From assembly GCF_000002995.4 (NCBI RefSeq), contig NW_025062477.1, positions 6,172,649-6,236,648 of the forward strand: DNA of 64,000 nt, read 5' to 3'. How positions within the stretch are numbered: the stretch's first letter is position 1; every line of letters starts with the position of its first letter. Under the pieces are notes generated by a model, which was given only the letters and a program-made list of their open reading frames with translations, did not search any database and had not been told where the DNA came from. Both the position numbers and the translations under genes were made by a program. The DNA comes from Brugia malayi (lineage: Eukaryota > Nematoda > Chromadorea > Rhabditida > Onchocercidae). Of this stretch, positions 13,901 through 25,391 are shown piece by piece.

Positions 13901-15123
13901 TGATGGTCTTTTCGAATGTGGACCTCAATGAATGCATACAATATAAATTAGATTTTTTTTTTTTTCATCAAATCTAAGACACCAGTATTGTGGATAATAC
14001 AACCTATTAGTTGAAAAAGACCTTAAAACTTCAAAAATTTAATTTAATTTATCTGATTCATTAAATTTAGTCTCTTCACTTGTGCAGAACTAATGTTTAA
14101 ATCTAGATGAAAAATGTTAGTAGGTAAATGATTAATTTAAAACATTTTACGTACTGCTAGTTAATGAATAACTGTCTATCTCAAAATAAATAAGTCATGT
14201 TAACAACTGTAATATTTGGTAGATTTGCATGAAAAACTTTTTTTTTTTTTTTTGCGTTTTTGCGGATGTAAAATTTTATAATGGAAATGAATCAAAGTTA
14301 GCTATAATTCCAGTGTCGACAAAATCCGTTTTTTCAAATAAGTCTAGTATGCTAATGTCTTTTAAAAACTATTTAAAATAATTTAAATTAAGCACTTTTA
14401 GTGACATCTTCCATCCGGATATCATTGTCCCCATTAATATTCTTCTGCATTTTTGAAACTTTGGGAGGAGTAGAACTGGTCTGCAAAATATCGAGTTTCA
14501 TAAATTCTTATTTATAAAACACAAAAATTAGGAATTCAAAGTTTGAAGTACTGAACTGCACTGCAACTAAATATATTTAAAAAGTATGTGACCAATAGAA
14601 TATATGCTGATTTTTAGTCCTTTTAACCAGAAATTCTGAGTCGAGTAATAATTTCCTTAATTTTGATAGCTCATTCTATCAGTATTTCATTTCACATTAC
14701 TTAAATTTATTTCTGACCATTAATTCAATTTCCAAAATAACTTGCTATTTCCTTCTTATTTTACATTTCTTCTAATTCTCTGCTGATTTATTCTTTTTTT
14801 TATTCTAACTGATCTCTAAAAGGTGGGAACAGATGGGGACTCCCAGGTAGGCGGGATAACCTTCGAATCTACAGGGAGAGACTAAGTTGCGAATCGATAA
14901 TTTAGAGCTACTCTTTTCATCGGAACATTGCTCTTTTATTTACTTGAGATTCATTTTTTTTTTCCTTTTCAATACAATTTTTCAATGGATAATAAGATTC
15001 TTTTCAATGGATTAAAATTTCGCTGACCGTTTGATTTCCGATGGATTCATCTTGCAACGCATTTTTCGGATTTGGACTTCTGGTGAAAAATGAAAGTAGA
15101 GATGCTTGCTTCTTCATAGCCAT
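4906..15123 (-). CDS. msh-6: MSH6 mismatch-repair protein (MutS homologue)
   Basis: MSH6 pairs with MSH2 (MutS-alpha) in the nucleus to recognise base mismatches and small loops. About 1,180 residues. Exons: 15028-15123, 14396-14480, about 13757-13923, 13355-13460, 12775-13018, 12480-12613, 12208-12371, 11832-11955, 11694-11753, 11476-11547, 11278-11406, 10904-11043, 10645-10741, 10191-10365, 9882-10050, 9636-9821, 9243-9312, 8637-8792, 8409-8513, 8209-8333, 7394-7520, 6990-7187, 6371-6458, 6200-6302, 5801-5942, 5144-5278, 4906-5058. Visible motifs: an N-terminal PCNA-binding box QASLLSFF, a basic/acidic linker ([14 protein letters not shown]), the Phe-x-Glu mismatch wedge in [22 protein letters not shown], Walker [31 protein letters not shown], Walker [11 protein letters not shown] and FFSTHYHTL. 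No PWWP domain is apparent. The phase at the exon 3/4 junction needs a non-consensus donor (tataa|gtcggt, exon end near 13761). The start ATG at 15123 follows acceptor-like CAGs at about 15127 and 15138. Confidence 0.96.
10451..10552 (-). repeat. Perfect 102-bp direct repeat, intronic copy of an msh-6 exon end
   Basis: This stretch is identical over 102 bp to 10613-10714, with 60 bp between the copies. It contains the last 70 bp of exon 13 coding sequence, the gttaat donor and 32 bp of intron. No acceptor-like AG lies just upstream of it on the minus strand, so it is probably a pseudo-exon within the intron, carrying a second donor site. Confidence 0.93.
10613..10714 (-). repeat. Perfect 102-bp direct repeat, exonic copy in msh-6 exon 13
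   Basis: Partner of 10451-10552. This copy extends 5' into a complete exon with a good acceptor (exon 10645-10741, encoding [17 protein letters not shown] and onward). It fits the phase of both neighbouring exons, so it is the functional copy. Confidence 0.93.
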
Positions 15124-15221
15124 TCACTGAATCAGTCCTGAAATGCTGAACATAATGAATACAACTTTTCGAATTTTTGTTAGCTCCATTCTTGAAATTT
15201 TCTAAATACATTCTTCTTTGA

Positions 15222-15465
15222 AGTGCATAATTCTACTTTCGCAAGCAGAATTATGCACTACAAATACACGAAACTTCTTCGAAGGCGTAATAAGTTTTAG
15301 TATATCTTACTGAAATGTAATCTTCAGGGATGATCATCTACCAACTTAATACTGGTTCTAATAAATTATTATTATCAGATTTTAATCATTGTCGTAAAAT
15401 TTCATTTTCATAATTTCGTGTATTTGTAGTGCATAATTCTGCTTGCGAAAGTAGAATTATGCACT
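15222..15465. repeat. Fold-back (MITE-like) element with nested palindromes
   Basis: Bases 15222-15273 are the exact reverse complement of 15414-15465 (52 bp), flanking a 140-bp centre. Each arm itself contains a near-perfect palindrome of about 41 bp built on agtgcataattct/agaattatgcact. The whole unit is about 244 bp and has no coding capacity. This resembles a non-autonomous fold-back transposable element. I could not see clear target-site duplications. Confidence 0.85.
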
Positions 15466-16520
15466 ACGAATGTTCAGCAGAAGATGAGAATAAACAATAT
15501 TTGTATTTACTCAATGACAGGATATTCTGAAGTTTCAAATCTAAGGAAATTTCTTACAAATTGTTTCACTGTTGCATGACATTTACTGAGACACGTGGGG
15601 AGACACACTTAGGGAGATATCATTTGGTACAGAGAGGCTATTCAAACAGAATAACTCAATCACTGCAAAATCCAGTAGAAAGATTTGAAAATTTCCCAAT
15701 CCGTTTAAATGGTAATTTTCAATTTGACAAATAAGTAACCGTTAATGAATTCACGCTTTACTAATGATAATTTAAACCATTAATAAATAGACTATAATGA
15801 AGCCATCTAAAACAACGCTATGCCAACGCGTGTATCACGTATAAGACCACGTGGAGCTATCCGTAAAACGTGTGAAAGACGTGGAATAGATTGCTTTAGT
15901 GCTGTAGCAGTGGAAAGCAAACTATTTGAAAGATGTTTAAAATTATAGCTTTGCTACGGATCTTAAAGCGATAACTTTGATAAATTCAGGAATCTGTCAG
16001 TATGGGTAAGGGGAGAGAGAGAGAGCAGTTGCATACTGGACACGGGCTAGATGACTTTGGTGATTACGCTAGATTGGGCGGGGTTTTTCACGTGTTCGTA
16101 CGTCGAAGTGATCATGTGGACATTCAAACAAGATATAACATCACTCACATGCACTTGTGTTCCACAATTTGCATAATGCATGGCTCTGTTGTGTGTAAAC
16201 ACCTCTTTCTCCGTTGTTTGGTAGAATTTATTTCAGCATTGGATTTAAAAGTCATTTATTGAGATTATTTTTGCTAGATAATAAAATGGACATGCTAATA
16301 ATATTTGTCTGTGATCATATGATATCATCAATTTTTTTCGTCGATTGAATCGATTACAAGACAAGAAGACTCATTGTTGATATTTTTTTTCAAATATGTT
16401 GTCTTCAAGTTCCATTTTTCGGAAATTTGGTGGATTTTTTGGGTTGGATTCATGTTTGGCGATGTTCAAAAGTATAAGTGGTATAAAACCACAAATAAAT
16501 CACTTCAGGTTTGATTTCCA

Positions 16521-16521
16521 G
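16521..16521 (+). other. Likely trans-splice acceptor for pqn-59
   Basis: The tract gatttccag ends at 16521, 20 bp before the pqn-59 ATG, with no coding exon upstream. In nematodes such an orphan acceptor commonly receives a spliced leader. A second candidate (cacttcag) lies 13 bp upstream. Confidence 0.5.
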
Positions 16522-16540
16522 TTGCTGAATTTGATATAAA

Positions 16541-19500
16541 ATGGGCGGCAAAGGTGAAGTAGGCGATCAAAAGATCCGTGCTACACAAGACCAGTTACGG
16601 CTTGCCAGATTAACCCAGGACTTGTCCATAACAGATGATGATCGTGCGAATATACAGAAGCTTGTGAAAAAGGTAAAAATCATTTACTAGTATTCTTATG
16701 TGATTTCGAGGCTAATTTCGCTCTGTAATTAATACCTGTAGTGAATCCTTGCAGAATCATTGCGATGTGTTCCACATAAGGTACGGTTTTTGAATAATCA
16801 AATCTTCCCATCAGCAAGTCTGGTGTTTGAATACTGAATGCGCAAATTTTAGGTAGTGGAGACAACAAGATGTACCGTAAGCCAAGCTGAAATTGCTCTT
16901 TACGATAATAATAACGATGTTCAAGAAGCAGTAAATGCCATTTTGGAAGATAATTATCCAGATGAAAATGTCTGGAAAGAACAAAAAAGCAGGCGAGCAA
17001 AACGAGCCGAAGCTGAGGAATTAAAGCATGAGGAATCAAATTCTCATAGGAACCGAATTAACAGTACAAGAACATCGACTAATTTTGGTAGCACTTTTTT
17101 AGTATTCTTTCTTGTTTATCTTTATCACTATTATTATTGAGGTAACTAATACTAGCAGGATAGTTCTTGCTAGTCTTACTGAGTTTTGCACCCATTCAGT
17201 AACGCATGTTAGGTAGAAATGGAACCACGACATTAAATGCCAAAATTTGTGTATTTAAACTCATATTTTGCGTTGCATAATTTCTCAAGAAATATAAGTC
17301 ATATTGTAATGGAAATGTGAAATTTGTTAATATTTAGCGGTTCTTTTTGAAGCTTTTTTATTGGATTTATTATTGCTTTTTTTTATTGGATTTTTTATAG
17401 CTGCAAACACCACACATATAAAAATACAAAATGTATACAAAAAATTCATTTTGTTAGGATATGGACGAGGGCGAGGAGTAGAACGAGGGCGTAATGGTTA
17501 TCGAGGTGGACGTGGCGGTGGTCGTCCATATAGAGGTGGATATCATCACCCGTCATCTCAAGGACAGCTTGGCAGTAATACAGCAAGTAACGTTTGGGAT
17601 AATTCGCAGGCATTGAAGGTAGACCCTAGTAAGGAATGGAAAAATGCAAGCGCAGTTGCTGTTGACGATAACGCTGAAGATACGGAATGGGTATGGTTAT
17701 TCGTATGATTGTTAAATATAGCTCCACTTTTTCGGTTTCCTCTTAAAATTTGATATTACTCTATTCTGGTTTTAAAATTTTCTTTAAGAAATATATTCAG
17801 TCCTTCAGAAGCAACACGGTACACTGGTATTTTCACGTAGTACCACACCACCAGTTACTACAACACCTACGGTGAATACAGGCGCTGGGATGAGCTCGAT
17901 AACAAGTTCTGGACCAGTGTCATTTGCTGCTGTTGCAGCTTCCGGAACTAATAAAGTAAAAGAAAATGCGTTAAAAAATTCTCTGGGTCGCTCTGGAACG
18001 GGCGCACCACCAGCGTTGGGACAATCACAACTTGAGAATGTGAATTCACTTTATCAGAAGTACTCTTTATTATTTGGATTTTTTTGACTTTCTACGATTT
18101 AATGCATTTCGTAACTAATCGAAGTAGTTCTTTAGTGCTCATGATATTCTGATGAAAAGAACATTTGGAATTAAATGGGATCTTTAGAATTCATATGTAT
18201 GGAAACATTGAACTTCCGATAATGATTACTATAAATTGTTCTTTCTTGTTCATACGAAACGAAAATTATTTGACAAGAATGGCATGCATATAGTTATGAA
18301 GAAACCTTAAACAGATTAGCAATATAATTGGGTGCATATTTTCTTAGTAAGCTGCTTTTTGCATGCGATCCTAGTAAGTAATGGCTTCTTTTTCTTCAGA
18401 TTATTTTTCAGCACTTGATTTTAAAACTTGTTTCAGCAGTGGGCTCGTCTCAACAAGTGGTCAATTATCAGCTTCTTCAGAAGAAATAGATAAAGGACGT
18501 GAAACTCGAACATCACCATTAGCTGGGCATGATGCATCTGTATCAACAAATTCCGTTGTGGGAACGACAATGCATGCAGCAGGGGCATCACAACAATCTC
18601 GAGCGAATGCAGCTGTTACCACTGTGACAAATACGTCAGCAGATTGGACTGCACAGTTGAAAAATGATCTTGGAATTGGTGGTACTGCTCCTGCTACGAA
18701 ATCAAGTGCAAATCATTCAGGTTTAATGTCCAAATCATCCTTACAAAATACGAAAGCAGGACAAGTTCCGCGAGCAGCTTCTCGGCATACTACCCATTCA
18801 AATACTGTGGAATTTGTATCCGGAGAAGCAAATGGCCCAACGTTACCCGAATATCAGTTCGGTTTTCATGTTGATTCAGCAACGGGAAGTGATGAGCATG
18901 CTGATGATGTCTACAGTGCATCTGCTAAATCACGGCCCTTGAATAACCATACTGCCAAAGTAGTATGTTTGTCTTTTGTTTTTTGTAAAATAATAGGATT
19001 AGGCGTGTGGATTTCTCCACATTGTCCTCATTTATTCATCATTTATATCACTTTATATGTGAATATCGTTGTGAAATTTCTCAAGGAATATAAATTTTAA
19101 GCGTATATCATGGTCATTCAATTCTCATTATTCGAAAAAAAAAAACATGTTTCAAATTACCTAGCCCAGCATTCTGATAGTAATATTAGGAAGTGGGTGT
19201 GTAGGCACAGATAGAATTATTTTCAAAACATTAGTTTTATTTCAGACTGAAATGAACGCGGACTCATCATCCATGCTTTCAAATGGCCAAGTAGGTGATT
19301 ATTCATCGTCATTGAATTCACAACAATCGAAGGTATATATTTCGATGTAGTTTCCCAACTAAGTTGTCATTTTGATCAAAGTTTATTTATTTGTCTTCAT
19401 AGAAAGCTTCGTTTTCTATGACATTTAGCTTCGTTAACATTCTTATCGAATTTTGTGATTTTTCTTTGGAAGAAAATTGCGCAGAAGCGAGATGTCATTT

Positions 19501-21220
19501 AAACAGAAGGATAAGTTGAGAAATTCGTGTCAAAAATATAGGATTTACAAGATTATAAAGGGAAGAAGTTATGACATAAGACGTAAATTCGAATATCATT
19601 TCAGATATCAACTGGTAACGGTAATGTTTCTATGCCTCAGTCTTCACCTGCAGTGCATCAAGCAAACCCAATTCAGCGTCAGCCAGTTACATCCGGCTTA
19701 TCATATGCTGATACATCCTGTATGTCATATCCTGCATCTGATAATCGAAATGCGGCGAAGTTACCGCTTTCATTACATCATCAGCAGGTAAGTAATAATA
19801 GACTCAATATGTATAATGATTTTAAATACGTAGAATATATTGACCTGACATTCGATTTAGTTTGAATGTGTTATAATCTCTAGCGTTCACTAAGTTATTG
19901 GTATTGATTTTTCAAATCTAACTTCTTAATAATTTTGCAGCAAGCACCACATGCACTTTACACTACAACGCAATTGCCGTATGCTAATTATCCATACCTA
20001 AATATGTACAGTCCAATGGCAGGAGTACGACAAGATGAGTATGCTGCAGCGTTGGTGCAGTATCCATTTGGTTAGTGTTTACTAATTTGTAGGTCACTAA
20101 GAAGGAAGCATTAGCAGTGAACTAACTCTGGCCTGTGTTTCAGGAGTTGGGCAATTTGATATGAACTCCTTGTCAACAATGTTGCCTCCAGCAGCAGCTA
20201 TTGCTTCACAACAACAGCAAAATCAACCGCCACCTCCAGTTCAGTCACAACATCAGCAGCGACCGGACCAGCATCCTAGCATTGTTGATCTCTCGAAAGT
20301 ATAATGCTGTTTAATTTAAAGCGCGCAAGCATTTATGACTGATGTTTTGCAGTTTAAATATCTAAAATTATGACCTTTTTCCTCATGTGTAGTTTTTAGG
20401 CTTATTTGGCAACTGCTGCGGCAGCAGCAGCAAACAGTACAATAGCAAGCGGAACCGGCTCTGGTATATTGGGTAATCAACAACAACGTGATTCAGCTAC
20501 AGTAAACAGTTCTGCGGTCGCTCCACCGCCAGGTTTCAGTGGTCCACCAGCTGCTGCTTTTACACTTCCTCAGCACAATCACATCAATTCGATATTTCAA
20601 GTTTGTGGTGTTTTGTGTTGTATTTTAGAATCAGCTTATAAGATTTCATGGAAATATTAAGATGCCGTTGAAAGCAAAGATTTCCTATGGTTCAGTTCCC
20701 TGATTTGCAACGAAAATAACTTTTACCTTTTTAGAATAAAACATGTTATTTCAGGTACCACCGGCTGCTTATCATCCACAAATCAATCAGCTGCCATTCT
20801 CGTTTATGTTGCCAAATGTTACAAATGGACAGCATAAAATAAATCACCAAATGTTTGCGCAACAAAATGTTGAGGATTCCCTTTCGGACCAACGTCTTTC
20901 TTCTCAACAGCAAAAGGTTGGAGGAATATATAAATTTCTGACATTAAAACTGTTAAGTTTGTGGCTAGTCATCGGTTTCTATTTTGAGCATAATATTTCT
21001 TATTTGTGGTTATTCGCTATTGTTGTAGGTCTACCAGGGTCATCAACAATTGGATAAGTACGGAAGTTCGACTAATGCAAAGGATCGTCTAGGAGGAGGT
21101 GCGCAAGCAACACCGCCGCCGCAAGTGTATCAAACACAGGGATATATGTCACAACAGATACCGTTACATGGCCACAAGAAAGCATACGGGGGTGGACCAC
21201 AACATTGGAGCGCGTCGTAG
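16541..21220 (+). CDS. pqn-59: PQN-59 / UBAP2L / lingerer family protein (UBA and RGG domains)
   Basis: This family binds RNA and promotes stress-granule assembly in the cytoplasm; the C. elegans member is PQN-59. 828 residues. Exons: 16541-16672, 16853-17087, 17458-17690, 17809-18059, 18437-18962, 19246-19332, 19605-19787, 19941-20070, 20144-20298, 20400-20600, 20755-20916, 21029-21220. A UBA-like helical domain spans residues ~35-90 (CTVSQAEIALYDNNNDVQEA, NAILED). An RGG block follows at ~123-150 (GYGRGRGVERGRNGYRGGRG), then a Ser/Thr-rich low-complexity region. Near residue 408 is the family core VEF...LPEYQFG (DUF3697-like). The Gln/Pro/Ala-rich C-terminal half ends KKAYGGGPQHWSAS. The start ATG follows an orphan acceptor. 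The family call rests on domain order and composition. The exon 4 borders (17809, 18059) and exon 5 start were chosen by phase and are the least certain. Confidence 0.88.
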
Positions 21221-22641
21221 ATTACTATTGTTTATTGTAAAAGAGGAAGAAAAGTTAAACGGAAGAATTAGCTGTCGCCTCACTATGAGTGCTAGTAATT
21301 ATCATATTCATGCTCTATAAGTGCATATATATGTGAGTATGTGTGTGTTATGTTAAGCATGGCAAATGTTGCAATCTCCTCTAAACTAACTGTTAACTGT
21401 ATCTTATATTTTATTAAGTTTCCTTTTCCTCATTGCATTCATTAGATTTTATGAGAATTTATGTTTTTCTTTTTTTTTTTTTTTTTTTCGTAATTTCAGC
21501 CTGATTTTTGATGGTTTGCGCATCTCTTGTAATTCCATTTTTTTTTTTGTTCGTCAGCGTCATTTGCACTTACCTTTACCTTTATTAGTCGTTTATATAT
21601 ACGTATTCACGTTTTACTTGAATTGAATTTCATTTCTCTCAACTTCAAGTTTCCCGTTTTCTTCCTTGATATGGTAGCATTGTGAATATTACACATTCAA
21701 TAGGGATTTCATTTGAATATCCGATCGGGTTGTTTTTTGAAAAAAAAATAGAAAGAGAAAACACTGTGTAACGAACTGAAGAGGCAGAATTTAGCTCCAA
21801 AATTGTGATTATTTTTTTTAAATGAATCTTGTTACTATACCGGAATAAACCGTTCTATACACTTGACGCAATCAGTACTTATTTTCTTCCTCCTTTTGCT
21901 TTTTTTGAAATATTTTGATTGCAGCTGCGAATTTTTATTGCTGCTGGTGCTTATAATTCCACGACGGTGCCTCAGTTTAATTTAGTGCGTGTTTTTAGAA
22001 CTTTAATTTCTAAGTCCTGAACAAATTATATGGTTCTAGAGAGAACATACCGAAATTGTGTGGTAGGTTGCAACGTTGGAGAAACGTTATTTATGCTATA
22101 TTCTTAGTTCTGCATTATTTCATGAGGTTTAATTGTGGAGATTTTTTGTTGGCTGCACATTCAGGTTTATTCGGTACGGTGAAGACCTTAGTTCAGTGCA
22201 AAAACTTAGTTGCTGTTGTTGCAAAAGAGTTCTCGACATTTTGTGGTTTGTTGACTCTTTTGCACCGTGTAACTTTGTTGTGGGAAGGTCAAGAAATTCA
22301 TTGCTGTTGGGTTGATCTATGTTAGTATTGAGCCGGCTTTAATCGGCTCCGTAATTAGCTTTTTTTTCATAGATTCTTCTATTCACAGTGCTATTTCCAT
22401 ATATTTGTAACACAGGAATAGTCGATGTAAATTCCATGAATTTATTTGGTGAAAATATTTGATCAATGGAAATTTTTAGATTTCAGTGGAAGTGTGTCGT
22501 TTGATGGTTTAAATACATTGCTGCTTTTGCTTATCGGCGTCCAGATCACCTATTTTCCGTTTCGAACACTATCCTTTTGTAGGATCCGAGACTATCATAT
22601 CATTTGATTCTTTGGGAAAAAGGTTTTCTTTTTCTTGTAAG
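21221..22641. other. pqn-59 3' UTR and spacer before XPNPEP3
   Basis: The first ~630 bp is T-rich and probably 3' UTR, with long poly-T tracts (around 21474-21490 and 21540-21548) and an AATAAA at 21844. The rest, to 22641, is AT-rich with no supported gene. The reading frame at 22056-22325 has no splice or family support. Confidence 0.55.
21844..21849 (+). terminator. Candidate poly(A) signal of pqn-59
   Basis: AATAAA about 625 bp after the pqn-59 stop codon, downstream of a T-rich probable 3' UTR. It is the first full consensus I noticed on this strand after the stop. Confidence 0.45.
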
Positions 22642-24916
22642 ATGATAGGTGGGATATGTCGATGTTTTCGGAAGATATCTTCATCATCGATGGCTACTGT
22701 AACAACAATGAAGCAGTCAATCAGTCTTGCTGAGTATACGCAACGTCGTTCCAATTTAGTGAACAAATTACGACATACAGTATCAGGAATCAGAAATAAA
22801 CGTGTAGTTGTGGTTATGCGATCCGCTATACGTCAATTCTATGCTCCTGATGTGCCATATCCATTCCATCAGTGTTCATATTTTCGATACTTTACCGGTT
22901 TAAATCAGCCGGACGCTGTACTCATTATAATAGCTGAATCAGAGCAGAAATCGAAATCAATTTTATATATAGAAGGTTTGTTATCATTCCCTTAATCTCA
23001 TTTCTTATGTGACTAGTTATTTAGATATTAATTAATAAGCAGGTGTAATATTCTTTACTTTTTTAACTGTCCATATGTTATTGCTGTATTTTTTTCTAGA
23101 ACGTTCTGATAAGCAAGCATTATGGGAAGGTCCTGGATTAAGTGCCACTGAAATTGCAAATATCAGTGGTTTAGATGAAATCAAAGATCGAAATAAACTA
23201 ATTCCTGACTTACAAAAACTAGTATTAAATGCTGTTGATTGCGCTGTTTCATATGATGCTGCAACAATTCATGCAGTAAGGGATGGTCTTCCTGAGGTAA
23301 CTTTTTAATGATGTGCTTGTTAGAATTTTTGAAATTTGAAACATCATCCTGACATTGAGTAGAGGTTGTCTGGTGATGGTTTTTTTGTTTTTTGTTTTCC
23401 TGGTTCTTTTTGTTTTTTTGTTTTTTTTTTCTTTAGCTTGTAATAGCAACTCGTAATTCAGTTTGATTAATCTGTTCATTTGACACATTGTCGGTAAATT
23501 TATGAAAAATCAACAGTTGAATTAAAAATTGATAACTTCGATGCGATATGTTTTTTCGTCTAATCAGTCTTATTGTGTGTTAGGATTGGAAGATCCTAGT
23601 ATAATTTCGTCGAATATATATAATTTTGTCGAGATTGTAGTATGTTTACTAATTTACTAAGCGAGTGGATAGAATGAACGAATTGAAGGTGCTGTCAGCG
23701 TGTAATACGTTTGTGCCAGTACGTGAACATATTGATGCCTTGCGGTGGATTAAATCGTCAGTTGAGCAACATTTGATGCGTCAAACTTGTTACATTGGAG
23801 CACAATCGATGAATGCAATGATAGCAAGAAGTCGAGGAGTTAGTAATGAAAATGAAATTGTCGGACGATTAGAGCTAGAGATGCGACGTCGTGGTGCTGC
23901 TGGTCTTGCTTATCCACCGGTAGTAGCTGCTGGCAATCGTGCTAATATCATACATTATCTGGATGCAAATAAGGTTCTATTTTTGTTTTTTTTTTTTCAA
24001 GTTGCAATGAATTTGATTTCTTTGTATGCTTTTCATTTTTAAAATTTGAATTTTAGGCTATCAGTAGTAGTGATGCAATGCTTGTCGATGCTGGTTGTGA
24101 TTATGAAGGTTATTCAAGCGACATCACGCGGGTTTTCCCGATTTCTGGTCATTTTAGTGTTCCACAAAGAGCTATCTATGATGCACTGAATGACGTTCAA
24201 TCCCGTCTCCTAGAATATCTTAGACAAACTGAGTTACTAAGACTGAATGATATATATTTAGCAATGATCGAATATATTGCGAAAAATCTTTCTGAAGTAG
24301 GAATGTTTCCGAGTAATATGGGAAAGGAGGAACTGTTATATGTAAGTATTCTCCTTTTTTTTCCAATATTTTTCAAAAAACTTGTCAGATAAGTGCAAAT
24401 GTAATCAATAAATAAAAGAAGTCCGAGCCGTCACCTGATAAACTTGTAATTTTCTTTTTTTCAGGAAGCAGATAGAATTTGTCCTCATCATGTCAGCCAT
24501 TATCTAGGAATGGATGTGCATGATACTGCCTCTGTGGCTCGCAATATTCCCTTACAGGCAGGAGTTGCATTCACTGTTGAACCAGGTAAAGTTATTATAG
24601 ATTTTGCTATAAGCTAGAATCATTATGCTCTTGACGACAATAAGAAAGAGTCAAATGAATGAAAATGATGATTTTTTTTTTTTTTTTTTTATTTACAGGT
24701 ATTTACGTGCGACATGACAATGAAAAAGTAAGGAGTGAGTTTCGTGGTATTGGTATGCGTATCGAAGATGATATTTTAGTTGATTCAAATGGCGCAGTGG
24801 AAGTGCTTACCAAGGATGCTATTAGGGATCCGGAAAGCATTGAGTTACTGATGATGACCGGACGTGTTCAGCAAAGTAGTGATGACTTTTGTGTGTTACA
24901 AAATCTACCTCAGTGA
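22642..24916 (+). CDS. XPNPEP3: Xaa-Pro aminopeptidase 3, mitochondrial type (M24B metallopeptidase)
   Basis: It removes N-terminal residues that precede proline and also trims processed mitochondrial proteins (the Icp55/XPNPEP3 group). 488 residues. Exons: 22642-22975, 23100-23296, 23662-23973, 24057-24341, 24465-24585, 24699-24916. The basic, Ser-rich start ([16 protein letters not shown]) suits a mitochondrial leader. The creatinase N-terminal domain carries [14 protein letters not shown] and LWEGPG. The catalytic pita-bread fold has all five expected metal ligands: D292 and D303 ([15 protein letters not shown]), H385 ([13 protein letters not shown]), E415 (TVEPG) and E439 (GMRIEDD). [18 protein letters not shown] is another family hallmark. 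The ATG directly follows an acceptor-like tgtaag, probably a trans-splice site. It lies 1.4 kb after pqn-59 on the same strand and converges with sol-2. Confidence 0.95.
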
Positions 24917-25391
24917 TTAGAATGAAATCTGGATTTCAAAATGCATCCCAGAATCATGAATTATTTTGATGATATAGATTTTTAATTCTAGATTGTCTTT
25001 TTTCTCACTATGATGTGTAACTCTGTTTCGAAAGAATTTATCGTTGCTTCTGCTTGTTAACAATCATTTGTTTAAAATAAAATTTGCTTCATTGAAACTA
25101 AAACTGTTAGATTGCATGCATGCTATTCCAAGTATAGCAAATTGAGCATCAGAATAAATTATTACTGCAGAAGGAGGTCTTGAAAACAGTAAACTTGGTT
25201 AAAGCGCCTTAATGAAAGATTGAAATTACAAGACAGGGACGAAATCGTGCTGGAATTGATTCGAAAATTTCATTTATGAAGTTTTGGATAAAACAAATAT
25301 TTTCGTGTGAAATGTGTTGTGTAGCCAAATATTTGTGGAGTGTAAGATAAGGGTTACATTAAAATAGAATTGAATCTAATCATAACTTAAA
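24917..25391. other. Convergent 3' region of XPNPEP3 and sol-2
   Basis: Only 475 bp separates the two convergent stop codons. An AATAAA at 25076 suits the XPNPEP3 transcript. I saw no clear AATAAA on the minus strand for sol-2. The 3' UTRs of the two genes may overlap here. Confidence 0.6.
25076..25081 (+). terminator. Candidate poly(A) signal of XPNPEP3
   Basis: AATAAA about 160 bp after the XPNPEP3 stop codon, a normal distance for a nematode 3' UTR. Confidence 0.6.

Larger units (their letters stand above)
15124..16540. promoter_or_regulatory. Divergent promoter region between msh-6 and pqn-59
   Basis: This 1.4 kb separates two head-to-head start codons, so it must hold both promoters. 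It contains a fold-back repeat (15222-15465), three CACGTG E-boxes (15592, 15848, 16089), a short GA run near 16015-16024 and a strong splice donor (gtaagg) near 16006. That donor could end a non-coding first exon joined to the acceptor before pqn-59. The 86-codon plus-strand frame at 16002-16262 overlaps the GA run and shows no family resemblance; I do not call it a gene. Confidence 0.6.

Noticed and set aside
14870..14890. A ttcgaatct string resembling a tRNA T-loop
   Set aside because: The flanking bases do not pair into a T-stem and no acceptor or anticodon arm can be drawn around it.
16002..16262. An 86-codon plus-strand open frame beginning in a GA run
   Set aside because: No family resemblance and no splice context as a coding exon. 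It lies in the divergent promoter, where a 5' UTR exon is more likely.
22056..22325. An 89-codon plus-strand frame upstream of XPNPEP3
   Set aside because: Overlapping frames are open in the same AT-rich stretch, the composition is Cys/Phe/Leu-rich, and there is no motif or splice support.
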